Positions 1-5,545 of a stretch of DNA of 6,546 nucleotides are shown piece after piece. Location: NCBI GenBank assembly GCA_018715465.1, contig DVLN01000122.1, positions 1-6,546 on the forward strand, given 5' to 3'. Position numbers and translations under genes: made by a program. Position 1 is the first letter of the stretch; each line of letters opens with the position of its first letter. The notes under the pieces are model-generated. The model did no database searches and was not told the origin of the DNA. It saw nothing but the letters and a program-made list of their open reading frames with translations. The stretch comes from Candidatus Faecivivens stercorigallinarum (GTDB lineage Bacteria > Bacillota > Clostridia > Oscillospirales > Ruminococcaceae).

Positions 1-231
1 CTTATTTTTTATGCAACAATATTTTTACATCGTAAGTTTTGGAAAACACACCAGTTACAAATTTGTGCGTACTTTTCCATTCTGACGATCCTTTCTGTCG
101 ATGTTTTAATACACTGTTCTGACTATTCTTATTGTAAAGCAAGATGCAGCAAAAGAAAAGTACGCACAAATTTGTAACTGGTGTGTTTTCCAAAACTTAC
201 GATGTAAAAATATTGTTGCATAAAAAATAAG
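1..231. repeat. Long perfect inverted repeat (77-bp arms, 77-nt spacer)
   Basis: Bases 1-77 are the exact reverse complement of 155-231, with no mismatch found by base-by-base comparison. The arms stop matching at 78/154, leaving a 77-nt spacer (78-154). The left arm starts at the window edge, so the repeat may be longer. Each arm contains the perfect palindrome ACAAATTTGT (57-66 and 166-175) and a near-palindrome GTTTTGGAAAAC. The outer end of the right arm overlaps the T-rich tail of the aroK terminator. Arms and spacer are AT-rich compared with the operon. The size and structure suit a MITE-like non-autonomous element or an invertible segment, but no recombinase or transposase is in the window and no target duplication can be tested because the left flank is missing. 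The structure is certain; the identity is unknown. Confidence 0.93.
9..80 (-). CDS. Possible 23-residue small ORF within the inverted repeat
   Basis: An ATG at 80-78 opens 23 codons ending in TAA at 11-9. AAAGGA (94-89) lies 8 nt upstream, which is a good Shine-Dalgarno position. The SD and start lie in the spacer, while nearly all codons lie in the left arm. The peptide has three Cys, including a CNWC motif near residue 8, and no membrane segment or recognisable family. The right arm repeats the same codons on the plus strand but lacks the ATG and SD. No convincing promoter precedes it: a TTTACA and a TGTATT in the spacer are 19 nt apart, which is too far. A chance ORF is quite possible. Confidence 0.25.
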   Translation of the reverse strand: MEKYAQICNWCVFQNLRCKNIVA

Positions 232-271
232 GACAGCAGCGATTCTCAACATTGCTGCTGCCCTTATTTTT
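220..271 (-). terminator. Intrinsic terminator of the aro operon, probably bidirectional
   Basis: Bases 223-240 pair with 254-271, with one A-C mismatch (233/261) and a 13-nt loop at 241-253. The GC-rich core is GGACAGCAGC with GCTGCTGCCC. On the minus strand the stem begins 1-2 bases after the aroK stop codon and is followed by TTATTTTTTA. On the plus strand it is followed by CTTATTTTTATC, so it could also stop transcription entering from the left. This marks the 3' end of the operon. Confidence 0.85.
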
Positions 272-272
272 A

Positions 273-797
273 TCAGTCAGACGACTGTTTTGCCAGCAGC
301 TTTTCCAGCGCATCGACAAGAGCAGCCTCGGTGTCTTCCTTTGCCTTGCAGTTACGCACAATCGCATCCGCATACCGGACATACAGCGGATAACGCTGCT
401 CCCGCTGCCGGTAAATCTTACGTTGATCATCCGCCACCAGCGGACGGTCGGAAAGGTCTTCTCCCAGAATATCCTCCGGCAGACGGTCCATAAAGATAAC
501 CAGTCCATTCTGTTTGAGCGCCTGCATATTTTCTTCCCGCAGAATCACGCCTCCGCCAGTGGAGATAATTGTTCCAGTCAATTTCCCGCAGGTACGTGCA
601 CACTCCGTTTCCATCTGCCGAAAGGCTTCTTCTCCCTGTTCAGCAAAGATTTCATTGATACTTTTGCCTGCCTTTTTGACGATTTCACTGTCCATATCCA
701 CCAGGGGAAGTCCATACCGCGCCGCCAACCGTTTGCTGAAAGCAGTCTTACCGCTGCCGGACAATCCGATCAGCACAATATTTTTGGTCAACTTCAT
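273..797 (-). CDS. aroK: Shikimate kinase
   Basis: A cytoplasmic enzyme of 174 residues, normal for the family, that transfers phosphate from ATP to the 3-hydroxyl of shikimate (step 5 of chorismate synthesis). Visible features in order are the P-loop GLSGSGKT (residues 11-18), the Asp pair in VDMDSEI (34 and 36) for substrate and Mg, FRQME with Arg60, the GGG shikimate-binding loop (81-83), the LID-type motif DRPL (117-120) and the C-terminal REQRYPLY segment. The ATG at 797 is chosen because AAGGGG lies 7 nt upstream; a TTG two codons earlier has no such site. It is the last operon gene, 11 nt after pheA, with the terminator immediately downstream. The aroK/aroL naming distinction is not meaningful here. 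Function is secure. Confidence 0.95.
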   Translation of the reverse strand: MKLTKNIVLIGLSGSGKTAFSKRLAARYGLPLVDMDSEIVKKAGKSINEIFAEQGEEAFRQMETECARTCGKLTGTIISTGGGVILREENMQALKQNGLVIFMDRLPEDILGEDLSDRPLVADDQRKIYRQREQRYPLYVRYADAIVRNCKAKEDTEAALVDALEKLLAKQSSD

Positions 798-808
798 ATC
801 CAATCCCC

Positions 809-1663
809 TTACGATTCAAATTTGCGATAATATCCCAGCACCCGCAGTGTCTGGGCAAAATCAGAAATTTCCTGCAAAATATCCCGAATCCGTGCGTCGA
901 TTGTGTCCGCCGAAAAGTCAATAAAAAACAGGTATTCCCAGTTTTTGCGCGGAACCGGACGGGATTCAATCTTGAGCAGATTGATATTCTCCCGGGCAAA
1001 AATCGACAGCAGCCGGCAGAGTGAACCGGGCACATGCGGCAGCGTGACCATCAGCGAAACCTTGTTATTGTCAGGCGAATGCTGGACTGCGCGGGAAAGA
1101 ATAACAAACCGCGTCTGGTTGATATCCTTAAAGTTGGTCCGTTCCGCCAGAATGTTCAGTCCGTATATCTCCGCCGCCCGCGCCGAAGCAATCGCGCAGA
1201 TGTCCCGCCGTTCTGATTCGGCAACCAGCTGGGCGGCATAAGCAGTATTGTAAACTGCCGTCTGTTTCCACGGCCGCCGTGCCAGAAACTCGCGCGACTG
1301 AGAAAGCCCCTGTTCATGGGACAGGACTTCGGTGATCTCCTCGATGGAGACCCCCGGCTTGGCCATCAGGCACTGGCTGACTGAAATGGAATATTCCCCG
1401 GTGATATAAAAACCATAATCGGTAATCAGGTCAAAGTTTGTCAGAATCGAACCGGTTGAACTGTTTTCGATTGGCAGTACAGCACAGTCTGCCCGGCCTG
1501 CCTCCACCGCCTGCAATGCGGCGGCAAAGGAGCTTTCGGGTACCAGTTCACAGATATCCGACCAGTTTCCGCTCTCGCTCTGCTGTGCAAAATACCGCAC
1601 CGCCGCTTCTTCCGCAAAACACCCGGGAACCCCCGAATAGGCGGCCTTGATCTTTTCCTGCAT
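809..1663 (-). CDS. pheA: Prephenate dehydratase, monofunctional, with ACT domain
   Basis: Converts prephenate to phenylpyruvate, water and CO2, the committed step to phenylalanine. The product has 284 residues, the usual length for the monofunctional Gram-positive form. Residues 4-190 form the two-lobed catalytic domain, with PIENS (64-68) and the catalytic TRF motif (184-186). Residues 200-280 form an ACT regulatory domain with GSLC (213-216, matching the family GALV) and ESRP (233-236), the elements known to bind phenylalanine, so feedback inhibition is expected. There is no N-terminal chorismate mutase domain as in the E. coli P-protein, so the mutase must be encoded elsewhere. The ATG at 1663 has GGGAGG 7 nt upstream; an ATG five codons earlier overlaps that site and is rejected. 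It starts 22 nt after the aroC stop codon. Confidence 0.95.
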   Translation of the reverse strand: MQEKIKAAYSGVPGCFAEEAAVRYFAQQSESGNWSDICELVPESSFAAALQAVEAGRADCAVLPIENSSTGSILTNFDLITDYGFYITGEYSISVSQCLMAKPGVSIEEITEVLSHEQGLSQSREFLARRPWKQTAVYNTAYAAQLVAESERRDICAIASARAAEIYGLNILAERTNFKDINQTRFVILSRAVQHSPDNNKVSLMVTLPHVPGSLCRLLSIFARENINLLKIESRPVPRKNWEYLFFIDFSADTIDARIRDILQEISDFAQTLRVLGYYRKFES

Positions 1664-1685
1664 CTTATTTCCTCCCATCCGGTTT

Positions 1686-2744
1686 TCACTGATCCCGCAT
1701 CGCCTGCATCACAGCCAGCGCTGCGGCCGCTTCCACTACAACGGTCGCGCGGGACAGGATACAGGGGTCATGCCGGCCCTGAATCTCCAGTGACGCATCA
1801 GTATGATGTGCCATATCCACCGTCTGCTGCTTACGGGCAATGGATGGTGTCGGCTTGACTGCAACCTGAAAAATAACCGGCATTCCACTGCTGATACCGC
1901 CAAGGATACCACCGTTGTTATTGGTCGTTGAGACCACCCGCTCTCCATCCATCCGCATTGGATCATTGACTTCGTGGCCGTAAGCCTGACCAAACCCAAA
2001 CCCCAGTCCGAACTCAATTCCCTTGACAGCAGGAACTGCAAAGATATTCCGGGAAATAATCCCTTCCAGGCTGTCGTCCGGCGATCCAATTCCCGCCGGT
2101 AAACCAGTCACTGCAATCTGAATAATCCCGCCGACCGATGTCAGATCCGCTCTGGCCTGCTGAATGACCAGCTGCATCTGTTCGCCGGCCTGTTCCGATA
2201 TCGTCGGCAGAGTGCGGGCAGCAATGACGGCAAACTGATCAGCCGATACGGCGACCGGGTCAAATGGAACATCCTCCACCGGGCCAACCCTCAGAATATG
2301 TCCGCCGACCCGTATCCCCTGTTCCGCCAGCCAAAGCTTTGCAACTGCTCCGGCAAACACCAGCGGTGCGGTCAGCCGCCCGGAAAAATGTCCGCCTCCG
2401 CGATAATCATTGTAGCCGCCATACCGGACACGGCCGGTATAGTCAGCATGAGACGGGCGCGCCAGATCCATTGTCCTCGTATAATCACCTGAACGGGTGT
2501 TTTCATTGCGAATTACTGCGCAAAGCGGTGTTCCAGTCGTCCGTCCTTCAAACACGCCGCTGATAATCTCCGGCTGGTCCCCTTCCAGACGAGTCGTCGA
2601 CAGTCCGCCCTTTTTGGCACGCCGCCGGTCCATCTCCGACTGAATAAACTCCATATCCATCACCAGCCCGGACGGCAGTCCTTCCAATACGACGCCAATT
2701 CCCGGGCCATGCGACTCACCAAATATTGAATACCGCAGCTGCAT
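1686..2744 (-). CDS. aroC: Chorismate synthase
   Basis: Removes phosphate from EPSP by anti-1,4-elimination to give chorismate, using reduced FMN. The 352 residues match the family length. Visible signatures are FGESHG (8-13, His12), RPSHADYT (96-103, His99, the second catalytic His), RGGGHFSGRLTA (115-126), TNNNGGILGGISSG (274-287) and the C-terminal GRHDPC (323-328) with its conserved Asp. The RGGGHFSGRLTA form differs from the RGGGRSSARET of proteobacterial enzymes; from memory it is common in clostridial AroC and is not a defect. The ATG at 2744 begins directly at the conserved N-terminus and has AAGGG 10 nt upstream (GGAAGG is closer). The 13-codon extension to 2783 overlaps aroBA and is rejected. 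The gap to aroBA is 16 nt. No reductase gene is nearby, so the source of reduced flavin is unknown. Confidence 0.95.
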   Translation of the reverse strand: MQLRYSIFGESHGPGIGVVLEGLPSGLVMDMEFIQSEMDRRRAKKGGLSTTRLEGDQPEIISGVFEGRTTGTPLCAVIRNENTRSGDYTRTMDLARPSHADYTGRVRYGGYNDYRGGGHFSGRLTAPLVFAGAVAKLWLAEQGIRVGGHILRVGPVEDVPFDPVAVSADQFAVIAARTLPTISEQAGEQMQLVIQQARADLTSVGGIIQIAVTGLPAGIGSPDDSLEGIISRNIFAVPAVKGIEFGLGFGFGQAYGHEVNDPMRMDGERVVSTTNNNGGILGGISSGMPVIFQVAVKPTPSIARKQQTVDMAHHTDASLEIQGRHDPCILSRATVVVEAAAALAVMQAMRDQ

Positions 2745-2760
2745 GGCCTTCCATCCCTTC

Positions 2761-5163
2761 TTATTTATCGACTGTCTTTCCACCCAGAGAGGTGAAATCT
2801 TCCCAAAAACGCGGATACGATTTTGCTACACATTCTGTTCCCAGCAGGGTTACACTGTTGTCGCAGCAGGCTGCCGCTACCGCCGCACTCATCGCAATCC
2901 GATGATCATTGCAGCAGTCGACGATACCACCTCCCGGCAGTTTTCCATCACCGTTCACTGCAAATCCATCCTCCCATTCCTCTGTCCTGGCGCCCAATGC
3001 CTCGACCATTCGGCGGGTGGTGCGAATGCGGTCACTTTCTTTTAACCGCAGACGGGCCGCATGGATAAAAGCTGTCCGTCCTCCTGTACGAAAAGCCGCA
3101 GCAGCTGCCAGCGCCGGAACCAGATCGGGTATCCCGGAAACATCAATCTCCAGATCACCCGGCTGGATATACTGCTGCAAAATCTCCTCCGCCGCACGAT
3201 CTCCCTGAAGAGAGTCGGTACGCAATCCCTGTGGGGTAACCCGCCCTGTTTTTCCCTGCAACCGGCAGATGGTATTATAAGCCAGATAAAAAGCCGCCTG
3301 TGAATAATCCCCTTCCACCAAAACCTTTTGGGGCTGATATTTCTGTCCGGCAGGGACGATAAAGCGCAGATAATTTTCGGTCATCTGTATGTCGATTCCA
3401 AATATCTTCAATGTCTGCATCGTCATATCCACATATGCAGCTGATTCCAGACGGTCAATAATTGCAATCACACTCTCTGTTGCTCCCACCTGCGGGCGCA
3501 GCAGCGGCAGCGCAAACAACAGCCCGGTGATAAACTGTGAACTGACCAAACCGCTCAGTGGATATTCACCCGGCAGCAGCTCGCCTTCAACTGTCAGCAC
3601 CCCGTTTTCCAGCCGGTGAGCAATCCCCATCCGGTCAAACAGCTCATAATACGGTTCCAGCGGCCGCTGCATCAATCGTCCGCGTCCGGTAAAGGATACC
3701 GGTTTGCCGCCGGTCAGCGCAAGTGCTACCGGTATCATAAAGCGCAGTGTCGACCCGGATTCCCCGCAGTCAATCAGCAGTCCCTCTTTTGCTGTTCCAG
3801 TTATTCCGGTGATCTCTACCGTTTCCGGCCCGATCTGCCGATAGTCTGCACCCAGTGCGGCAATTGCTTGTAAAGTGGCGGAAATATCCTCAGATCCCGA
3901 TAGGTTGCCGATCTCACTCACTGTATCTCCAGCCAGCGATGCAGCAATGACCATCCGGTGGCTCATGCTTTTGGAAGAAGGGATGGTCAATTCTCCCGAC
4001 AGGGAGGACGGAAACACCGCCCGGTTCTGCTTTGGAACAGGCAGCGAATCTGTGCCATCAGCCGCCATTTCCGGCACTTCGTCCCGCGCCAGTACCCAGC
4101 GGACAAATTCTGCCCGGTCAACAGGGGTATAATAACTGTCACCGACTTCGCGGCAGAAAACCAGACGAATTGTCCCGCCGCTGCCCTTTTTATCAAAGGC
4201 AAGTGCTTCCGTCAGTGCCTTTTCGGAAACCTGTCCGGCATCCCACAGCATTCCCTGCCCTTCCAGCATCCTGCGCATTCTATTAGCAAGCCCCGGAGCA
4301 GTCAATCCATGCTGCTCACCAATTCGCAGAATTGAATACATCCCACAACAGACCGCTTCGCCGTGCATATATTTCTCATAATTGCCGAGCTTTTCATAGG
4401 CATGTCCAATTGTATGTCCAAAGTTTAGCAGCATCCGTTCCCCTGTATCGTGCTCATCCAGTTCGACAATCTTCCGCTTGCAGTTACAGCAGGTATAGAT
4501 GATTTCATCCATATAAGGAGCCAGTGCCTTTCTGCCCTTCACCTGTTCCAGCAACCGCCAGAGGGCAGGCTCCCGAATCATACCGTATTTAATGACCTCT
4601 CCCATCCCGTCAAAAAAGACCCGGTCTGGCAAGGTGTCCAGCGTATCGGAATCAATTAACACCATTTTGGGCTGATAAAACAATCCGGCAAGGTTTTTCC
4701 CCTGCTTTAGGTCGATTGCGACTTTCCCGCCCACTGATGAGTCGACCTGTGACAGCAGAGTTGTCGGAATCTGAATATAAGGTACACCGCGCAGCACACT
4801 TCCTGCTGCAAATCCGCCCATATCTCCAGTGACACCGCCGCCCAAGGCTACTACCAGATCGGTTCTGGTCAAGGTAAAACCATCTGTGCTGAGCAATCCA
4901 TCATAGAGCAGTTCCAGTCCCGCAAGGTTTTTGCTCTTTTCCCCGGCAGGAAAAACAATCCGTTTGGTGACAAATCCAGCTGCGTGCAAAGCATCTTCCA
5001 ACGTCTGAGCATACAACTTTTCTACATTTGAATCGGTAATAATTGCAATGCGGCTCCCGGCATAGACCGACCGGATCATTTGTCCAGCCTTTTTGAGCAG
5101 CCCCCGCTCAATATGAATATCATAACTACGCCCTTCGCTCAGATTAACATGAAGCGTTTTCAT
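2761..5163 (-). CDS. aroBA: Fused 3-dehydroquinate synthase / EPSP synthase
   Basis: One uninterrupted 800-residue frame carrying two full-length enzymes. Residues 1 to about 360 are 3-dehydroquinate synthase (DAHP to 3-dehydroquinate, NAD and Zn dependent), with GGGVTGDMGGF (108-118), PTTLLSQVDSSVGGK (133-147), MGEVIKYG (187-194; Zn ligand Glu189), NFGHTIGH (247-254; His250) and HGEA (267-270; His267). Residues 361-386 are a polar, Pro-containing linker. Residues 387-800 are EPSP synthase (shikimate-3-phosphate plus PEP), with SGELTIPSSKSMSHR (389-403), CGESGSTLRF (466-475), RLRLKESDRI (704-713), CNDHRIAM (751-758) and a KSYPRF C-terminal motif (781-786). All key residues are present, so both halves should be active. 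The ATG at 5163 is chosen because GGAAGGG lies 9 nt upstream; a TTG at 5181 abuts the leader terminator's T tract. It is the first gene of the operon. A Met at residue 366 lies in the linker but lacks a good ribosome-binding site. Confidence 0.95.
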   Translation of the reverse strand: MKTLHVNLSEGRSYDIHIERGLLKKAGQMIRSVYAGSRIAIITDSNVEKLYAQTLEDALHAAGFVTKRIVFPAGEKSKNLAGLELLYDGLLSTDGFTLTRTDLVVALGGGVTGDMGGFAAGSVLRGVPYIQIPTTLLSQVDSSVGGKVAIDLKQGKNLAGLFYQPKMVLIDSDTLDTLPDRVFFDGMGEVIKYGMIREPALWRLLEQVKGRKALAPYMDEIIYTCCNCKRKIVELDEHDTGERMLLNFGHTIGHAYEKLGNYEKYMHGEAVCCGMYSILRIGEQHGLTAPGLANRMRRMLEGQGMLWDAGQVSEKALTEALAFDKKGSGGTIRLVFCREVGDSYYTPVDRAEFVRWVLARDEVPEMAADGTDSLPVPKQNRAVFPSSLSGELTIPSSKSMSHRMVIAASLAGDTVSEIGNLSGSEDISATLQAIAALGADYRQIGPETVEITGITGTAKEGLLIDCGESGSTLRFMIPVALALTGGKPVSFTGRGRLMQRPLEPYYELFDRMGIAHRLENGVLTVEGELLPGEYPLSGLVSSQFITGLLFALPLLRPQVGATESVIAIIDRLESAAYVDMTMQTLKIFGIDIQMTENYLRFIVPAGQKYQPQKVLVEGDYSQAAFYLAYNTICRLQGKTGRVTPQGLRTDSLQGDRAAEEILQQYIQPGDLEIDVSGIPDLVPALAAAAAFRTGGRTAFIHAARLRLKESDRIRTTRRMVEALGARTEEWEDGFAVNGDGKLPGGGIVDCCNDHRIAMSAAVAAACCDNSVTLLGTECVAKSYPRFWEDFTSLGGKTVDK

Positions 5164-5187
5164 CCTTACCCGCCCTTCCAATGCTAT

Positions 5188-5223
5188 AAAAAAACGCCTG
5201 CGGCAGCTATTCCCCGCAGACGT
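5188..5223 (-). terminator. Intrinsic terminator in the aroBA leader (attenuator candidate)
   Basis: Bases 5195-5203 pair with 5214-5222 (nine pairs, one a G-U wobble), with an extra A-U pair at 5194/5223 and a 10-nt loop (5204-5213). On the minus strand the stem is followed by seven T (5194-5188). It lies about 155 nt downstream of the predicted start of transcription and 24 nt before the aroBA ATG, so it would stop operon transcription unless prevented from folding. Confidence 0.85.
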
Positions 5224-5278
5224 ACCGTTTTTCTGTCCTTGCCAAAGCGCAACAGAACAAACCGGATAAACCTTTTGG

Positions 5279-5344
5279 TTATCGGTTTGCGGCAGCCTGT
5301 CTGCCTGTGCTGTTAAATCGTCTGGTAAGGTTGATCTGTTTCAT
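5279..5344 (-). CDS. Putative leader peptide of the aro operon
   Basis: An ATG at 5344 opens 21 codons ending in TAA (5281-5279), preceded by AGGA 8 nt upstream (5356-5353). An in-frame ATG three codons earlier lacks a spaced ribosome-binding site. The peptide is polar and basic, with four Arg including an Arg-Arg pair, two Gln and a run of Ala near the end. It has a single Phe and no Trp or Tyr, so it lacks the aromatic run expected of a classical pheL- or trpL-type attenuator. Its stop codon lies in hairpin H2 and its last codons contain the 9-mer shared with the terminator, so ribosome position could influence folding. Similarity to a known leader peptide is not recognised. Confidence 0.5.
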   Translation of the reverse strand: MKQINLTRRFNSTGRQAAANR

Positions 5345-5383
5345 CTTGTTCATCCTATATTCTTTTATATGCTGTTGCTTTAA

Positions 5384-5412
5384 AGCATATCACTTTTTAA
5401 TGAATTTGTCAA
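5384..5412 (-). promoter_or_regulatory. Promoter of the aro operon (sigma-A type)
   Basis: On the minus strand there is a perfect -35 TTGACA (5412-5407), a 17-nt spacer and a -10 TATGCT (5389-5384), the latter preceded by TGA as an extended -10 element. Transcription should begin near 5377. The spacer is A-rich. It sits between the terminator of the upstream surface-protein gene and the aro leader, so the operon has its own start. Confidence 0.8.
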
Positions 5413-5417
5413 TATTT

Positions 5418-5443
5418 GCAGCTCTTTTTGCTGCCTGACTCAG
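5418..5443. promoter_or_regulatory. Short symmetric sequences just upstream of the -35 box
   Basis: GCAGC and GCTGC (5418-5422 and 5430-5434) flank a T-rich stretch, next to the palindrome CTGACTCAG (5435-5443). They end 6 bases upstream of the -35 box, where an activator or upstream element could act. Such short symmetries also arise by chance, and no known operator is recognised. Confidence 0.2.
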
Positions 5444-5462
5444 ACAATCATACCAGCACAAA

Positions 5463-5490
5463 GGCCGCCCCTCTTTGTAGAAGGGCGGCC
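5463..5490 (-). terminator. Terminator of the cell-wall-binding protein gene
   Basis: GGCCGCCC (5463-5470) pairs perfectly with GGGCGGCC (5483-5490) around a 12-nt loop. It lies 55 nt beyond the stop codon of the surface-protein gene. The T-rich tail on the minus strand is weak (TTTGTG), so some read-through into the aro promoter region is possible. No other feature was recognised in the remaining bases between 5413 and 5545. Confidence 0.7.
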
Positions 5491-5545
5491 CAAAGAACCG
5501 TTAGTTGTTCAGTTGTGAATAACCAAAAGCCTTGTCAACTTTCAA

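Larger units (their letters stand above)
5164..5377 (-). promoter_or_regulatory. Structured 5' leader of the aro operon
   Basis: An untranslated leader of about 214 nt is inferred from the promoter position. Reading with transcription it holds a 21-codon ORF, hairpin H1 (5305-5291, GGCAG/CTGCC), hairpin H2 (5287-5260, AACCG-ATA-ACC with its partner, AAAA loop, two single-base bulges, overlapping the ORF stop), hairpin H3 (5257-5231, TTCTGT/ACAGAA with an inner TGC/GCA) and then the terminator. The 9-mer TGCGGCAGC (plus strand) occurs both at 5288-5296 and in the terminator arm at 5199-5207, and GTCTGC at 5299-5304 is complementary to 5216-5221 in the other arm, so short alternative pairings exist. 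No T-box signature was seen. The hairpins are read directly; regulation is inferred. Confidence 0.6.

Noticed and set aside
100..145. Minus-strand promoter in the repeat spacer
   Set aside because: The best pair, TTTACA and TGTATT, is 19 nt apart and both boxes are poor, so it is not listed as a feature.
2..193. 63-codon minus-strand frame across the inverted repeat
   Set aside because: It starts at a TTG inside the right arm without a ribosome-binding site and simply reads through arm, spacer and arm. The reading looks incidental to the palindrome.
252..830. 192-codon plus-strand frame opposite aroK
   Set aside because: It is antisense to the well-supported shikimate kinase gene, has no recognisable motifs or start signals, and crosses the operon terminator. 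It is a shadow frame.
2039..2055. AroC as a defective enzyme because its RGGGHFSGRLT motif differs from the textbook RGGGRSSARET
   Set aside because: The variant motif is recalled as normal for clostridial enzymes, and the catalytic His residues and RHDPC motif are intact. The motif itself lies at about 2367-2402; no defect was seen anywhere in the gene.
2745..2783. Extended AroC start overlapping the end of aroBA
   Set aside because: The extra 13 residues lie before the conserved chorismate synthase N-terminus and contain the ribosome-binding site of the ATG at 2744.
5164..5181. TTG start adding six residues to AroBA
   Set aside because: The TTG lies just downstream of the leader terminator T tract and has no ribosome-binding site, while the ATG at 5163 has GGAAGGG 9 nt upstream and fits the AroB N-terminus.
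5188..5377. T-box riboswitch or Trp/Phe leader
   Set aside because: No T-box core such as TGGNACCGCG was found; the GGTACG near 5221-5226 is only a weak resemblance. The leader ORF has no run of Trp, Phe or Tyr codons.
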